Positions 36,086 to 44,636 of a DNA stretch of 64,000 bases are shown piece after piece. Within the stretch, counting starts at the first letter, position 1; the number at the start of each line of letters is the position of its first letter. Under the pieces are notes generated by a model. The model was not told the DNA's origin, did not search any database, and saw only the letters and a program-made list of their open reading frames with translations. The DNA is from Bacteroidia bacterium Ga0077558 (GTDB taxonomy: Bacteria > Bacteroidota > Bacteroidia > Chitinophagales > Chitinophagaceae): contig LNFJ01000004.1 of NCBI GenBank assembly GCA_001464625.1, positions 62,001 through 126,000 on the forward strand, in the 5' to 3' direction. The position numbers and the translations under genes were made by a program.

Positions 36086-36442
36086 TTATTGCTGATACTT
36101 AATTACTTCAGCATGAACAACACCATTACAATTTTCACCATTTTGCTGCCGGGAATAATTTAAGAAAATAATTCCATCAGCTCCCTTTCCTTTTGCAATT
36201 TCAATCATTTTTTCTCTGGTTTGTTCAGACCTGTAAATCGTTTCCCTTGTCATTCTTCCAATTATCCTGTACTCCTTAGTAACCTGTTTTATTTCATAAA
36301 AAACTTCCACCTTGCTTGTAGACGGATAGTCATCCCCCAGATATTGTATTGCCGGAAGAAAGGCCGTTGCGCCGCAAGAAATTAAAAAAATGGCAGCACA
36401 TAAGGCGATAATAAACATTTTAATAGTACATATGTGTTTCAT
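36086..36442 (-). CDS. Small hypothetical lipoprotein
   Basis: The 118-residue protein starts with a lipoprotein signal (IIALCAAIFLISCGATAF, lipobox LISC). The mature part has STKVEVFYEIKQVTKEYRII and GADGIIFLNYSRQQNGENCN, an alpha-beta fold similar to YbjQ/YajQ-like small lipoproteins. The family is not recognised with certainty. The 234 bp after it (36443-36676) contain no gene and must hold the divergent promoters. Confidence 0.65.
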   Translation of the reverse strand: MKHICTIKMFIIALCAAIFLISCGATAFLPAIQYLGDDYPSTSKVEVFYEIKQVTKEYRIIGRMTRETIYRSEQTREKMIEIAKGKGADGIIFLNYSRQQNGENCNGVVHAEVIKYQQ

Positions 36443-36727
36443 AAAGAAAGAATTTAGTAATTGAAAAACCGCTTACTTCTAAAATTCCCTATACTAAAGC
36501 AAATTTTTTCTTAACATCTACCAAATTCGTAAATCTACCGTCAAACAGTTAAAAACTATAGCCATATGTATTTTCAAACTCACACAAATTCTTCTTTTCA
36601 ATTATTTAACTTTACCACAAGAGGAATCGCATTGTTTTAGCTGAGAATTTTCATTTATGTTCCAGCTTAGCCTGTTATGGCTATTGCACTAATAAAGCAA
36701 GACATTAAATTTATTTACAAAAAGCAT

Positions 36728-37498
36728 ATGACAAAGTATTCGACTTTTCAACAGCTACATCAGCAATCTGAAGCATTTCTATTAGCTAATGCATGGAATC
36801 CTGAAAGCGCCAAAATTTTTGAGCAGGCTGGTGCAAAAGCAATAGGTACATCCAGCGCCGCCTTAGCAAACGCCTTCGGCTATGATGATGGTGAAAACAT
36901 ACCTTTTGAAGATTTGCTATTTATTGCAAAAAGAATAGTAGAATCAGTAAGTCTGCCTGTTACAGTTGATTTAGAAAGAGGGTATGGCAATAACGCAGCC
37001 GAAATTTTTAACAATATAACCAGATTGTATGATGCAGGTGTAGTGGGCATTAATATCGAAGATTCGCTGGGCAACGGAAAAAGAGGGTTTCACCCAATTG
37101 CTGAATTTGCGGCAAAGATTAACGGAATTAAAGAAATGCTAATTAAGAATAACATATCCTTTTTTATCAATGTAAGAACAGACGGATTTTTATTAAACCT
37201 GACTGATGCTTTGGAGCAAACTCTTGAACGCCTTCCGGTGTATGAGGCTGCCGGTGCCGATGGCATTTTTATCCCCTGTATTACTGATGAAAAAGATATT
37301 GCAACATCTGTTAAAGGAACAAAACTACCGGTTAATGTAATGTGTATGCCCTCTTTACCTGATTTTAAAAGACTTTCAGAATTAGGTGTAAAAAGAATAA
37401 GCATGGGTGGGTTTGCTCATAACAAAGTTTATAAAGAATTAGAGCAATTAGTAAATAAAATTACAAATGAGCAATCTTTTGCTCCTTTATTTGAATAG
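36728..37498 (+). CDS. Isocitrate lyase/PEP mutase family protein
   Basis: From the ATG at 36728 the protein is about 256 residues with FLLANAWNPESAKIFEQAGA, SLPVTVDLERGYGNNAAEIF (metal-binding D-x-E-x-G-Y-G), GVVGINIEDSLG and FINVRTDGFLL. This is the carboxyphosphonoenolpyruvate/PEP mutase-like subgroup of the isocitrate lyase superfamily, which makes or breaks C-C or C-P bonds with Mg. The K-K-C-G-H motif of isocitrate lyase is missing. The ATG at 36677 would add 17 residues; I prefer 36728. Confidence 0.88.
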   Translation: MTKYSTFQQLHQQSEAFLLANAWNPESAKIFEQAGAKAIGTSSAALANAFGYDDGENIPFEDLLFIAKRIVESVSLPVTVDLERGYGNNAAEIFNNITRLYDAGVVGINIEDSLGNGKRGFHPIAEFAAKINGIKEMLIKNNISFFINVRTDGFLLNLTDALEQTLERLPVYEAAGADGIFIPCITDEKDIATSVKGTKLPVNVMCMPSLPDFKRLSELGVKRISMGGFAHNKVYKELEQLVNKITNEQSFAPLFE

Positions 37499-37670
37499 AA
37501 CAAATTTCGAATTTTATTACCAGGAAACAATGTGTACAGAAAAAAAATCCATGCAAGTTTTAATAGGTATATCATATCGAAATTATAACTAATGTCCTTG
37601 CACTACTTGAAAATGTAATGTGCTTTTATAACTTCCGGAAACCATTCTCTTTTCTTTAAACATAACTGTT

Positions 37671-38105
37671 ATGACACTTCCCACAGTAAAAATTGCCTCA
37701 CTTGACGATATTGAAAAAATTATACCCTCGTTTAAAGAGTTGAGGCCACACAGAACTGAAGATGATTTACGAGAGCTATTCCCTCTTCTTTTTAGTGAAG
37801 GATATCAGGTTGCATTTATTGGCACTGATAAGATGGCATACTCTGTTATAGGATTTAGAATATTCACTTGTTTATGGAGTGGTAGAACTTTGATTGTTGA
37901 TGACTTATCCACCTTAACTGGTTTTAGAAAAAATGGATATGCAGGTCAATTGTTTGAGTGGGTAAAGCAATATGCAAAAGATAATAAGTGTGAACATTTT
38001 TCACTTAACTCAGGCTTTCAAAGAAAAGATGCTTATAAATTCTATTTAAATCAAGGACTTTTCGTTGAGTCACTTCATTTTGGAAGAAAAGTTGAAGAGC
38101 TTTAA
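37671..38105 (+). CDS. GNAT family N-acetyltransferase
   Basis: The 144-residue protein has IASLDDIEKIIPSFKELRPH at the N terminus and LIVDDLSTLTGFRKNGYAGQ, the beta-4 strand with the acetyl-CoA loop, followed by FSLNSGFQRKDAYKFYLNQG. The loop R-K-N-G-Y-A-G fits GNAT. The substrate is unknown. It stands alone between the ICL-type gene and the O6-methylguanine methyltransferase gene on the plus strand. Confidence 0.85.
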   Translation: MTLPTVKIASLDDIEKIIPSFKELRPHRTEDDLRELFPLLFSEGYQVAFIGTDKMAYSVIGFRIFTCLWSGRTLIVDDLSTLTGFRKNGYAGQLFEWVKQYAKDNKCEHFSLNSGFQRKDAYKFYLNQGLFVESLHFGRKVEEL

Positions 38106-38182
38106 AAAAAACAAAGTTTCCCGGTAAACTATATCTGAAACATTTTTTTGCTTAAAAGTATAATTTTCAAAACTGTTTATGA

Positions 38183-38797
38183 ATGGATACTGGATTACCC
38201 AATAGATTTAGCGATAGGATTATATCACTATTGGATTCTGTTAATCCAAAAGAACAGAACAAGTGTATAATTAATACTGTCACAATAGCGACTCCCTTAG
38301 GCTCCATGTATGCATGTGCCACTGAGCAAGGCATTTGTATGTTGGAGTTTACAGACCATAAAAATCTAGTTCAGGATTTTACGGCTTTACTAAAATTAAT
38401 GAATGCAACAATAGTTCCGGGCCCAAACAAACACTTTGAAAAACTACATACAGAATTAAATGAATATTTCAAGGGCGAAAGAAAAATCTTCACCATTCCA
38501 CTTTGCCCACCTGGTACTTCATTTCAACAAAAGGTTTGGAATGAGCTTTTGAAAATACCGTATGGCTCAACACGGAGTTATACTGAACAAGCTTCTGCAA
38601 TAGGTAATCTTGCTGCTATCAGAGCCGTTGCCCAGGCAAATGGTGTAAACCGTATCCCTATAATCATTCCTTGCCACAGGGTAATTGGTTCTAATGGAAA
38701 ACTTACAGGATACGGAAGCGGCTTACACCGAAAAAGATGGCTGCTTGAACTGGAAAAGGAGAATTCCACTGTAGATTTGAAAACTACGCTGTTCTGA
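38183..38797 (+). CDS. ogt: Methylated-DNA--protein-cysteine methyltransferase
   Basis: The 204-residue protein contains the acceptor motif IIPCHRVIGSNGKLTGYGSG with the nucleophile at about C164, an N-terminal ribonuclease-like segment (IATPLGSMYACATEQGICML) and GTSFQQKVWNELLKIPYGST. It repairs O6-methylguanine and O4-methylthymine by taking the methyl group onto the cysteine and is used once. It lacks the Ada AraC domain, so it is an Ogt-type protein. The 40 residues ahead of the usual start are extra. Confidence 0.93.
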   Translation: MDTGLPNRFSDRIISLLDSVNPKEQNKCIINTVTIATPLGSMYACATEQGICMLEFTDHKNLVQDFTALLKLMNATIVPGPNKHFEKLHTELNEYFKGERKIFTIPLCPPGTSFQQKVWNELLKIPYGSTRSYTEQASAIGNLAAIRAVAQANGVNRIPIIIPCHRVIGSNGKLTGYGSGLHRKRWLLELEKENSTVDLKTTLF

Positions 38798-38910
38798 CTT
38801 TCATTACTCCCAACTTAGGATTGAAACTCACACATAAAACCCAATTAAAAAGTATATAATGCCAGTAAAATGCCCCGTATGCTACAAGATTTATCCTTAA
38901 TCCGATTTTA

Positions 38911-39309
38911 TTACAACTTACAAAACCAATTCACTCCAAACTTGTCTATAACACTTCCAATTTTACCGTTATAAAAATTGTGCAGCGGGTATTTAATAGT
39001 ACCACCTGCGGAAAGATTCTGAAAATACAATTCAATTTCTTCTTCAGTTTCACAAACAAGGGCAAGTGTAACATTGTTTCCGATTATAATACCGCCAGGG
39101 TCTGCCATATCATTACCCAGAATGGTAATGTGGTTGCTAACCAAACTTGAGTGCAGGATATTATTCTGTACTTCTTTTGGCCAGTGACTTTCCATAGGTG
39201 AGCCTTTTACAGTTTCAAAAGCCAACTCACCGCCAAAACAGTCCTTGTAAAAATTCATTGCTTCCCGGCAATTGCCGTTAAATACTAAATAAGAGTTGAT
39301 AGTTGCCAT
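38911..39309 (-). CDS. VOC family protein (PhnB/YjdN-like)
   Basis: The 132-residue protein starts NSYLVFNGNCREAMNFYKDC and has NNILHSSLVSNHITILGNDM, VTLALVCETEEEIELYFQNL and IGSVIDKFGVNWFC. It is a sibling of 33381-33797, sharing FNGNCREAM-FYKD and CETEEEI blocks. Its function is unknown. The gene for a small membrane protein lies 7 bp upstream on the same strand. Confidence 0.88.
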   Translation of the reverse strand: MATINSYLVFNGNCREAMNFYKDCFGGELAFETVKGSPMESHWPKEVQNNILHSSLVSNHITILGNDMADPGGIIIGNNVTLALVCETEEEIELYFQNLSAGGTIKYPLHNFYNGKIGSVIDKFGVNWFCKL

Positions 39310-39315
39310 AGTTCA

Positions 39316-39906
39316 TTATTTATTGTTGTTAATAATTAAGTTGTTCTGCGGAATTATTTTGCTAATTGCCAGCCCCACAAGAAAAAAACCAATAAGCATA
39401 TCCAATATCTGGGCAGTAAAAAAGCTTGTTGGAAACTCATACCAATTCCAATATATACTGCTTACCGCTGTGCAGGCCAAAATACCCAATAAGGATACTA
39501 GAAGCACCCGTTTCCAATAACCTGTATATATCAATGATGCAAGAATAACTGCAATTAAAACAGACAGTAAATTGGTAAACAGTTGAGTAATAAGTTTGCC
39601 TAGGGAAAAAGGGTTACCACCTATTGGCCGATAGATTAATAAACCTGCAGGCCCGTTTCTAAATTTGTTTTCCCAGGCCGCTTCCTGCTCCTTTGTAAGG
39701 CTGCTAAATCCTGTAGCAGGAAACATGTAGAGTCCCTGCTCTTTTACATTTTCACTCATTGCTTTCATTAAATGGTCTTCATTGGGCAAGGGCTTAAACC
39801 CTGTGCCTTTAAAAATTACCATGTGAGATAAACCACCCCACAGGAACATTACCAGGGTGCCAACCAGGATTGCAATAACATAACGTTTAATAGTTATCTT
39901 TTTCAT
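39316..39906 (-). CDS. Membrane protein of unknown function
   Basis: From the ATG at 39906 the protein is about 196 residues with four helices: YVIAILVGTLVMFLWGGLSH, LLSVLIAVILASLIYTGYWK, LLVSLLGILACTAVSSIYWN and ILDMLIGFFLVGLAISKIIP. The loop between helices 1 and 2 is long and polar. The family is not recognised. It is divergent from the GlxA-type regulator at 40019, across a region with the repeated CGACAATC motif, which suggests regulation by that protein. Confidence 0.7.
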   Translation of the reverse strand: MKKITIKRYVIAILVGTLVMFLWGGLSHMVIFKGTGFKPLPNEDHLMKAMSENVKEQGLYMFPATGFSSLTKEQEAAWENKFRNGPAGLLIYRPIGGNPFSLGKLITQLFTNLLSVLIAVILASLIYTGYWKRVLLVSLLGILACTAVSSIYWNWYEFPTSFFTAQILDMLIGFFLVGLAISKIIPQNNLIINNNK

Positions 39907-39966
39907 TTTGTAATTAATTTTAGAATTCAAAGATGGATACAAATGACCGGAGCCAGGTCATGGTAA

Positions 39967-39998
39967 TACGACAATCTTGCATGTTGTATGCGACAATC
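39967..39998. promoter_or_regulatory. Repeated CGACAATC motif between divergent genes
   Basis: TACGACAATC (39967-39976) and TGCGACAATC (39989-39998) are direct repeats spaced 22 bp. Read on the minus strand they are GTCGTA and GTCGCA, matching the motif seen at 44530-44556 and 33278. They lie between the membrane-protein gene and the GlxA-type regulator and are the best candidate operator for that regulator. Confidence 0.4.
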
Positions 39999-40018
39999 GG
40001 ATTCCTTAGTTTTATGGT

Positions 40019-40984
40019 ATGAAACACATATCAATTCTGGTCTTAGAGGGAGCTACTCTTACAAGTATAGATGGTACACATCAATTGCTTTCCAGGGCAA
40101 ATGATTTTCTAAACTACTATGGTCAAAATGCATATTACACAATAGATTTAGTTGGGAAAAAAAGCCTGACATCTTTCAATGGTGGTCTATACTCGGTAAA
40201 AGCCACTAAGGACATAAATGAAAAATTCAAAACAGATTTAATAATAATCCCAATTATTTGCGGTGATTTTGAAACGGTAATAAAAACTAATGCACCAATA
40301 GCAGAGTGGATGAAAGAGCAATATTATAAAGGAGCAGAGATTGCAAGTTTATGTGTTGGTTCATTCTTCCTTGCCTCAACCGGCATTATAGATGGCAAAG
40401 AATGTGCTACTCATTGGGCTTCAAAAAACGACTTTCAGGTCATGTTTCCAGCTGTAAAAGTATTGGAGGATACCATTATAACAGATAATGCCGGAATCTA
40501 CACTAGCGGCGGTACTTACTCTTACCTAAACCTGCTTTTATACCTGATAGAAAAACATCTTGGTCGTGAAATTTCTATATTGGCATCTAAAATGTTTGAA
40601 ATTGATATAGAAAGAAAATCACAGACACAATTCACAATCTTTTTAGGTCAAAAAAAACATAGTGATACTGAGGTGCTGAAAGCGCAGGAGTTTATTGAGA
40701 ACAATTCTGATAAAAAAATTACAGTAGATGAGCTATGTAAAAAATTCTCAGTGCAAAGAAGAACATTTGAAAGGCGGTTTAAGAAGTCAACGGGTAACTC
40801 TGTGTCGGAATATATTCAACGAGTAAAAGTTGAGGCGGTAAAAAAACAACTGGAAACGGGGCGAAAAACAATTAATGAAATCATCTATGATGTGGGCTAT
40901 AATGACAGAAATGCTTTTAGGGATGTTTTTAGAAAGTACGCTGGGTTATCGCCGTTTGAGTACAGGAAAAAATTTGCGGTATAA
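40019..40984 (+). CDS. GlxA-type regulator (DJ-1/PfpI domain plus AraC HTH), copy 2
   Basis: The 321-residue protein has an N-terminal DJ-1/PfpI domain (TDLIIIPIICGDFETVIKTN, IASLCVGSFFLASTGIIDGK) and a C-terminal AraC domain (LCKKFSVQRRTFERRFKKST, GYNDRNAFRDVFRKYAGLSP). A near-consensus promoter box (TAGTTTTA, 40007-40014) ends 4 bp before the ATG, so the message may be almost leaderless. It is paralogous to 32228-33199 and 42728-43711. Confidence 0.9.
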   Translation: MKHISILVLEGATLTSIDGTHQLLSRANDFLNYYGQNAYYTIDLVGKKSLTSFNGGLYSVKATKDINEKFKTDLIIIPIICGDFETVIKTNAPIAEWMKEQYYKGAEIASLCVGSFFLASTGIIDGKECATHWASKNDFQVMFPAVKVLEDTIITDNAGIYTSGGTYSYLNLLLYLIEKHLGREISILASKMFEIDIERKSQTQFTIFLGQKKHSDTEVLKAQEFIENNSDKKITVDELCKKFSVQRRTFERRFKKSTGNSVSEYIQRVKVEAVKKQLETGRKTINEIIYDVGYNDRNAFRDVFRKYAGLSPFEYRKKFAV

Positions 40985-40997
40985 GCCCCGGGCTTAT
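40981..40997. terminator. Palindromic hairpin between convergent genes
   Basis: ATAAGCCC-C-GGGCTTAT starts inside the last codons of the GlxA-type gene. The two 8-base arms pair perfectly, GC-rich next to the loop, and T-rich DNA follows on the plus strand. It lies between convergent genes (regulator and GNAT at 41020) and could act in both directions. Confidence 0.45.
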
Positions 40998-41019
40998 TCT
41001 GATTTATTGTCTCTATAAT

Positions 41020-41472
41020 TTAAGTTATCTCCTTTCTCATGCAAATACTTCTTTCTTTATCGGCATACTGCCCATAGCGTTGTATATCAGTAAATCCGTA
41101 TTTCCTGTATAAATGAATAGCTTCAGGCTGACCAGATGCGGTCTCCAATACCATTGCAGTGTTACCCATTTCTTTTGCCCATTTTTCCAACTCATTTATT
41201 ATAGAATAGCCGATTCCTTTTCCACGGCAAGCAGCGTCAACATAAAGCCGTTTTAATTCCACACAGTCTGCTTCAAATTTTTTGAAGCAGCCGCAACCCA
41301 CCGGTTTTTCATTCTCATATACCAGTACTACAGTATGCAGGTTTTCTATGATATTATACTGTTGATACTCGAGTTGCATGTTCCCATACCTGTTCCATAG
41401 GTCATTGTCAAGCTTTCTCACTAATATTCTGAAGTTTTCATCCCCGCTGTGTGTCCTTATAGTGGTAAGCAT
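41020..41472 (-). CDS. GNAT family N-acetyltransferase
   Basis: The 150-residue protein contains CVELKRLYVDAACRGKGIGY, the beta-4 strand with the acetyl-CoA loop R-G-K-G-I-G, then GNTAMVLETASGQPEAIHLY and RKYGFTDIQRYG. The substrate is unknown. It is on the minus strand and converges on the regulator, with LysE-like and EthD genes following upstream. Confidence 0.88.
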   Translation of the reverse strand: MLTTIRTHSGDENFRILVRKLDNDLWNRYGNMQLEYQQYNIIENLHTVVLVYENEKPVGCGCFKKFEADCVELKRLYVDAACRGKGIGYSIINELEKWAKEMGNTAMVLETASGQPEAIHLYRKYGFTDIQRYGQYADKERSICMRKEIT

Positions 41473-41522
41473 CTTTTAATTGCTATTATAGTTTCATGGT
41501 AGTTTTAGAAAATCGGGTGTGG

Positions 41523-42158
41523 CTACTTTGCTTTGCTCAAAGCCATTTTCACTGCCAGAAAAGTTAGCACACTTGCCATTACCCATTTTTGAACTTTTAT
41601 CCATAATGGGTTTCTCGCAAACCAACCTGCAGCTTTTGCAGCACCTGTTATAATAAGGTAGTTAATTGCAAAGCTTATTGTCATTTGAATTGTTCCTAAC
41701 AAAAAGCATTGCAGAGTAATATTCCCAGCCTCTGGTTGTATAAATTGAGGGAAAAGTGACAAGTAGAACACGGCCATTTTGGGATTTAGAACATTTGTTA
41801 GAAAACCCATCATAAATAATTTATAAGGCCCGTCAATTTTAAGTTCTTGCCTTGTTTGAAATACGCCTTTACTTCCCGGCTTTATTGCATTATAAGCAAT
41901 ATAAAGCAAGTACAAAACACCGGCACTCTTTAAAATTACAAAAGCGTAAGGTATCGTAAACAATACTGCTGTAAGCCCAAATGCAACCATTACTATATGA
42001 AAAGAGAAACCGCATATTACGCCGGCTAATGAGATTACGCCGGCTTTTTTCCCTTGGATTAGTGAACGAGATATTAAATACATCATATTAGGGCCAGGGG
42101 TCAGCACCATTGCAAGAGCCGCCAACATAAAAAGCAACAAATCCGAAATTGGTATCAT
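41523..42158 (-). CDS. LysE/RhtB family amino-acid exporter
   Basis: The 211-residue protein has six helices and the family start LLFMLAALAMVLTPGPNMMY, with the T-P-G-P-N motif of the LysE/RhtB family, followed by GVISLAGVICGFSFHIVMVA. Members export amino acids or homoserine lactones, driven by proton flow. The specific substrate is unknown. It lies 50 bp upstream of the GNAT gene on the same strand. Confidence 0.92.
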   Translation of the reverse strand: MIPISDLLLFMLAALAMVLTPGPNMMYLISRSLIQGKKAGVISLAGVICGFSFHIVMVAFGLTAVLFTIPYAFVILKSAGVLYLLYIAYNAIKPGSKGVFQTRQELKIDGPYKLFMMGFLTNVLNPKMAVFYLSLFPQFIQPEAGNITLQCFLLGTIQMTISFAINYLIITGAAKAAGWFARNPLWIKVQKWVMASVLTFLAVKMALSKAK

Positions 42159-42229
42159 ATTTAATTTATTATTGATGACGTAGTTTTATTTTAATTCTTC
42201 CAATAAAGCCGAAGCTGGTTCACTGTTTA

Positions 42230-42661
42230 CTACTTCGTATCAGTATATCGCAATTGCTTGATTTCACTTATTTGTATGATAGGTTGAATATTTGTGTACA
42301 CCTCAATATCCTTGCGGATGGTATTTATGTTTTGCAGTATAGCTTTGTTATATTCTGTGACATCATTAATATAAAAATAACCTATAGCCACAAAAGGAAT
42401 TTTATCATTTGGCGTTCGGCCGGCTATGCCTTTATCAATTTCATAAAGGCTTAAATTCTTACCAAGGAGCCCGGCCATCATCGGCATGTGTTTCGTTTCA
42501 TAGTAGTCCATGTCAAACGTTTTATCATCCCCATTCGGATATAGTATTGAAACCTTAAACATTCCTGTTTTGGGAGTAGATGCCTGTGTTATTTTACCTG
42601 TCTTACAGCTCATCGCCAACACTAAGAAGAGGCCGAACAAAAGAAATTTTAATTTAGTCAT
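42230..42661 (-). CDS. EthD-domain lipoprotein
   Basis: The 143-residue protein has a lipoprotein signal (LFGLFLVLAMSCKTG, lipobox LAMSC) and then an EthD-like dimeric alpha-beta barrel: FKVSILYPNGDDKTFDMDYY, ETKHMPMMAGLLGKNLSLYE. EthD helps ethyl tert-butyl ether breakdown, but members have varied or unknown roles. The periplasmic anchoring is unusual for the family. It lies between a LysE gene and the third GlxA-type regulator, all on the minus strand. Confidence 0.82.
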   Translation of the reverse strand: MTKLKFLLFGLFLVLAMSCKTGKITQASTPKTGMFKVSILYPNGDDKTFDMDYYETKHMPMMAGLLGKNLSLYEIDKGIAGRTPNDKIPFVAIGYFYINDVTEYNKAILQNINTIRKDIEVYTNIQPIIQISEIKQLRYTDTK

Positions 42662-42727
42662 TTCATCTATCTATTTATAGTTTAAAAAATAAGTTACCAA
42701 TAACCATGATTCTTATATTGTTGGCCG

Positions 42728-43711
42728 TTAATTATCACCAACTACAGCTTCCCTGTTATACCTCTCCTTATAATCACCCGGTGTTAATCCTGTAATTTTC
42801 TTAAATACCTGCCTGAATGCTTTCATATCAGCATAGCCAACTTCATACATAACTTCACTCACATTCATATTTGTAGTTTCAAATCTTTTCTTAGCAGCTT
42901 CTACTTTAACCCGCTGAATATATTCTATAGGAGAATTATGGGTAGCTTTCTTGAAACGCCTTTCAAAATGCCTGCGTCCGATGGCAAATTTAGAGGCTAG
43001 CTCTTCCACCATAATTCTTTCTGTAATGTTGGCTTCTATAAATTCCTGTGCTAACTTCACAGGCTCATCATCATGCTTTTTTTGCCCATTAAAAATGGTA
43101 AATGGTGATTGCGTTTTTCTATCTATTTCCAGAGCAAAAATCTTAGCTGTCATAATAGCCATCTCTCGCCCTGTATACTTTTCAACAAGATGAAGCAAAA
43201 GATTCCAGTACGATGTGGCGCCACCACTTGAATAAAGTCCCTGTTGCTCTGTTACAACTCTACCATCTACTAATTTAACTTCCGGAAACATTTCCCGGAA
43301 AAGGTTTGATTGTAACCAATGGCTGGAACATTCCTTTCCATTTAATAACTCTGTTGATGCAAGCAGAAAAGCACCTACACAAAGGCTTGCAACTTCTGCA
43401 CCGTTATTATAATGACTGATTATCCAGGGAATAAACTCTTTATTAGCTTGAAGGCTGGTTGCAATATCTCCGCCTATTGCGGGAATAATAATCAAGTCAG
43501 TTTCTTTAACTTCATTAATTACAGCATCTGTATTGATGCTGTAAAGGTTGTTATCAACTTTAACTTGCTTTTTAAGCCCAACAAATTGAATTTCAAACTG
43601 CGGTTCCTTGCCTTGAGCCTGCAGAAAATCGTTTACTCTGGAAAAGATTGTCCTCGGGTCAACAATGCTGGCCATAACCGCTTCATGAGGTATTAAAATT
43701 GATATATGCAT
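42728..43711 (-). CDS. GlxA-type regulator (DJ-1/PfpI domain plus AraC HTH), copy 3
   Basis: The 327-residue protein has the DJ-1/PfpI domain (TDLIIIPAIGGDIATSLQAN, VASLCVGAFLLASTELLNGK) and the AraC domain (LASKFAIGRRHFERRFKKAT, GYADMKAFRQVFKKITGLTP). It is the closest relative of the 32228 copy in the window. The EthD lipoprotein and LysE exporter genes follow on the same strand and could be its targets. Confidence 0.92.
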   Translation of the reverse strand: MHISILIPHEAVMASIVDPRTIFSRVNDFLQAQGKEPQFEIQFVGLKKQVKVDNNLYSINTDAVINEVKETDLIIIPAIGGDIATSLQANKEFIPWIISHYNNGAEVASLCVGAFLLASTELLNGKECSSHWLQSNLFREMFPEVKLVDGRVVTEQQGLYSSGGATSYWNLLLHLVEKYTGREMAIMTAKIFALEIDRKTQSPFTIFNGQKKHDDEPVKLAQEFIEANITERIMVEELASKFAIGRRHFERRFKKATHNSPIEYIQRVKVEAAKKRFETTNMNVSEVMYEVGYADMKAFRQVFKKITGLTPGDYKERYNREAVVGDN

Positions 43712-43847
43712 GCCTCAATAATTATTGGTTATTAATTCTAAAATTCCTTTTCTCCGACTGTTGTTTGGCTATCAACATTCAAAACATATTTTTGATGTTC
43801 TTTTTAAAATAATTTACCTCAATACATTCAAGGCCGATAGTGTTAAG

Positions 43848-44282
43848 TTAAAGTCTGTAAGTAAAGTCATTAAATGTTTCGTCAGAAATTTCAGCTCCTG
43901 TCTTTGAAAAAAGAGCTTGCCCACTCTCATTATCTGTTGCAGTTCCCAACCAAAGCTCACTAACATTGTCTATGGCAAGTTGTTCTTTTATAATTCTTAT
44001 AAACCCTTTGCCAATCCCTTTCTTTCTGAACTCCTGCAAAACTTCTATATCGTACAAGTAAGCTAAATAATGGTTTGAGTAAATAGACGGGAATTTATAA
44101 ACCAGAGAATAACCAACAATTTGTTCTTGTATTGTCGCTACATATAAATAAGTTCTGTCATCCTGCAGCACATTTTTCAGGTGACTAATTGAAGGACTCA
44201 CTTCGTCTGTTAAAAAATCTTTAACCAACAGTTTAATTAAGTCTGTGTCATGCTGCGTCAATCTGGAAACTTGGAAATTCAT
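43848..44282 (-). CDS. GNAT family N-acetyltransferase
   Basis: The 144-residue protein has YLYDIEVLQEFRKKGIGKGF, the beta-4 strand with an R-K-K-G-I-G acetyl-CoA loop, ELWLGTATDNESGQALFSKT and GAEISDETFNDF at the end. This E/D-rich end resembles aminoglycoside 3-N-acetyltransferase (AAC(3)-I) types, as does the gene at 56854-57315. A substrate is not assigned. The 294 bp after it (44283-44576) hold no gene; the GTCGCA repeat lies at 44530-44556. Confidence 0.82.
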   Translation of the reverse strand: MNFQVSRLTQHDTDLIKLLVKDFLTDEVSPSISHLKNVLQDDRTYLYVATIQEQIVGYSLVYKFPSIYSNHYLAYLYDIEVLQEFRKKGIGKGFIRIIKEQLAIDNVSELWLGTATDNESGQALFSKTGAEISDETFNDFTYRL

Positions 44283-44529
44283 TTTACAATTATTTCGGTC
44301 TTTATATTTTATGATGCTCCCGGGGCCTCGTTACAGAAAAATTAAGCCACTATAAAAATTCATAATTATGTATGCCGCAGTCACCTGCTTGGGCTATCAA
44401 ATTTAGAGAAAACTGCTTTCGAGTATCACTTTATTGTAAACGGCTAATAACTAAGCCTAAAATGATATTATCGAAGTTTAAATGACGAAAAACTTATTTT
44501 TTCTGAAATTATTTTGTCACACTCAAAAT

Positions 44530-44556
44530 GTCGCAACAAGCCTTAAATTAGTCGCA
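44530..44556 (+). promoter_or_regulatory. Direct repeat GTCGCA at 21-bp spacing upstream of reductase gene
   Basis: GTCGCA is at 44530-44535 and again at 44551-44556, 21 bp apart, in gene-free DNA. A near-consensus TAnnTTTG box (TATATTTC, 44566-44573) starts 9 bp after it, while no TTTG element is seen at the -33 position. This is the layout expected of an activator-dependent promoter. The spacing matches AraC-type half-site pairs. Confidence 0.45.
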
Positions 44557-44636
44557 TTTCCACACTATATTTCTAAGTGCCTGTAATAATTTTGAGTGGA
44601 CATCATTTTCTAAAACTTATAAATACACATCAACAA

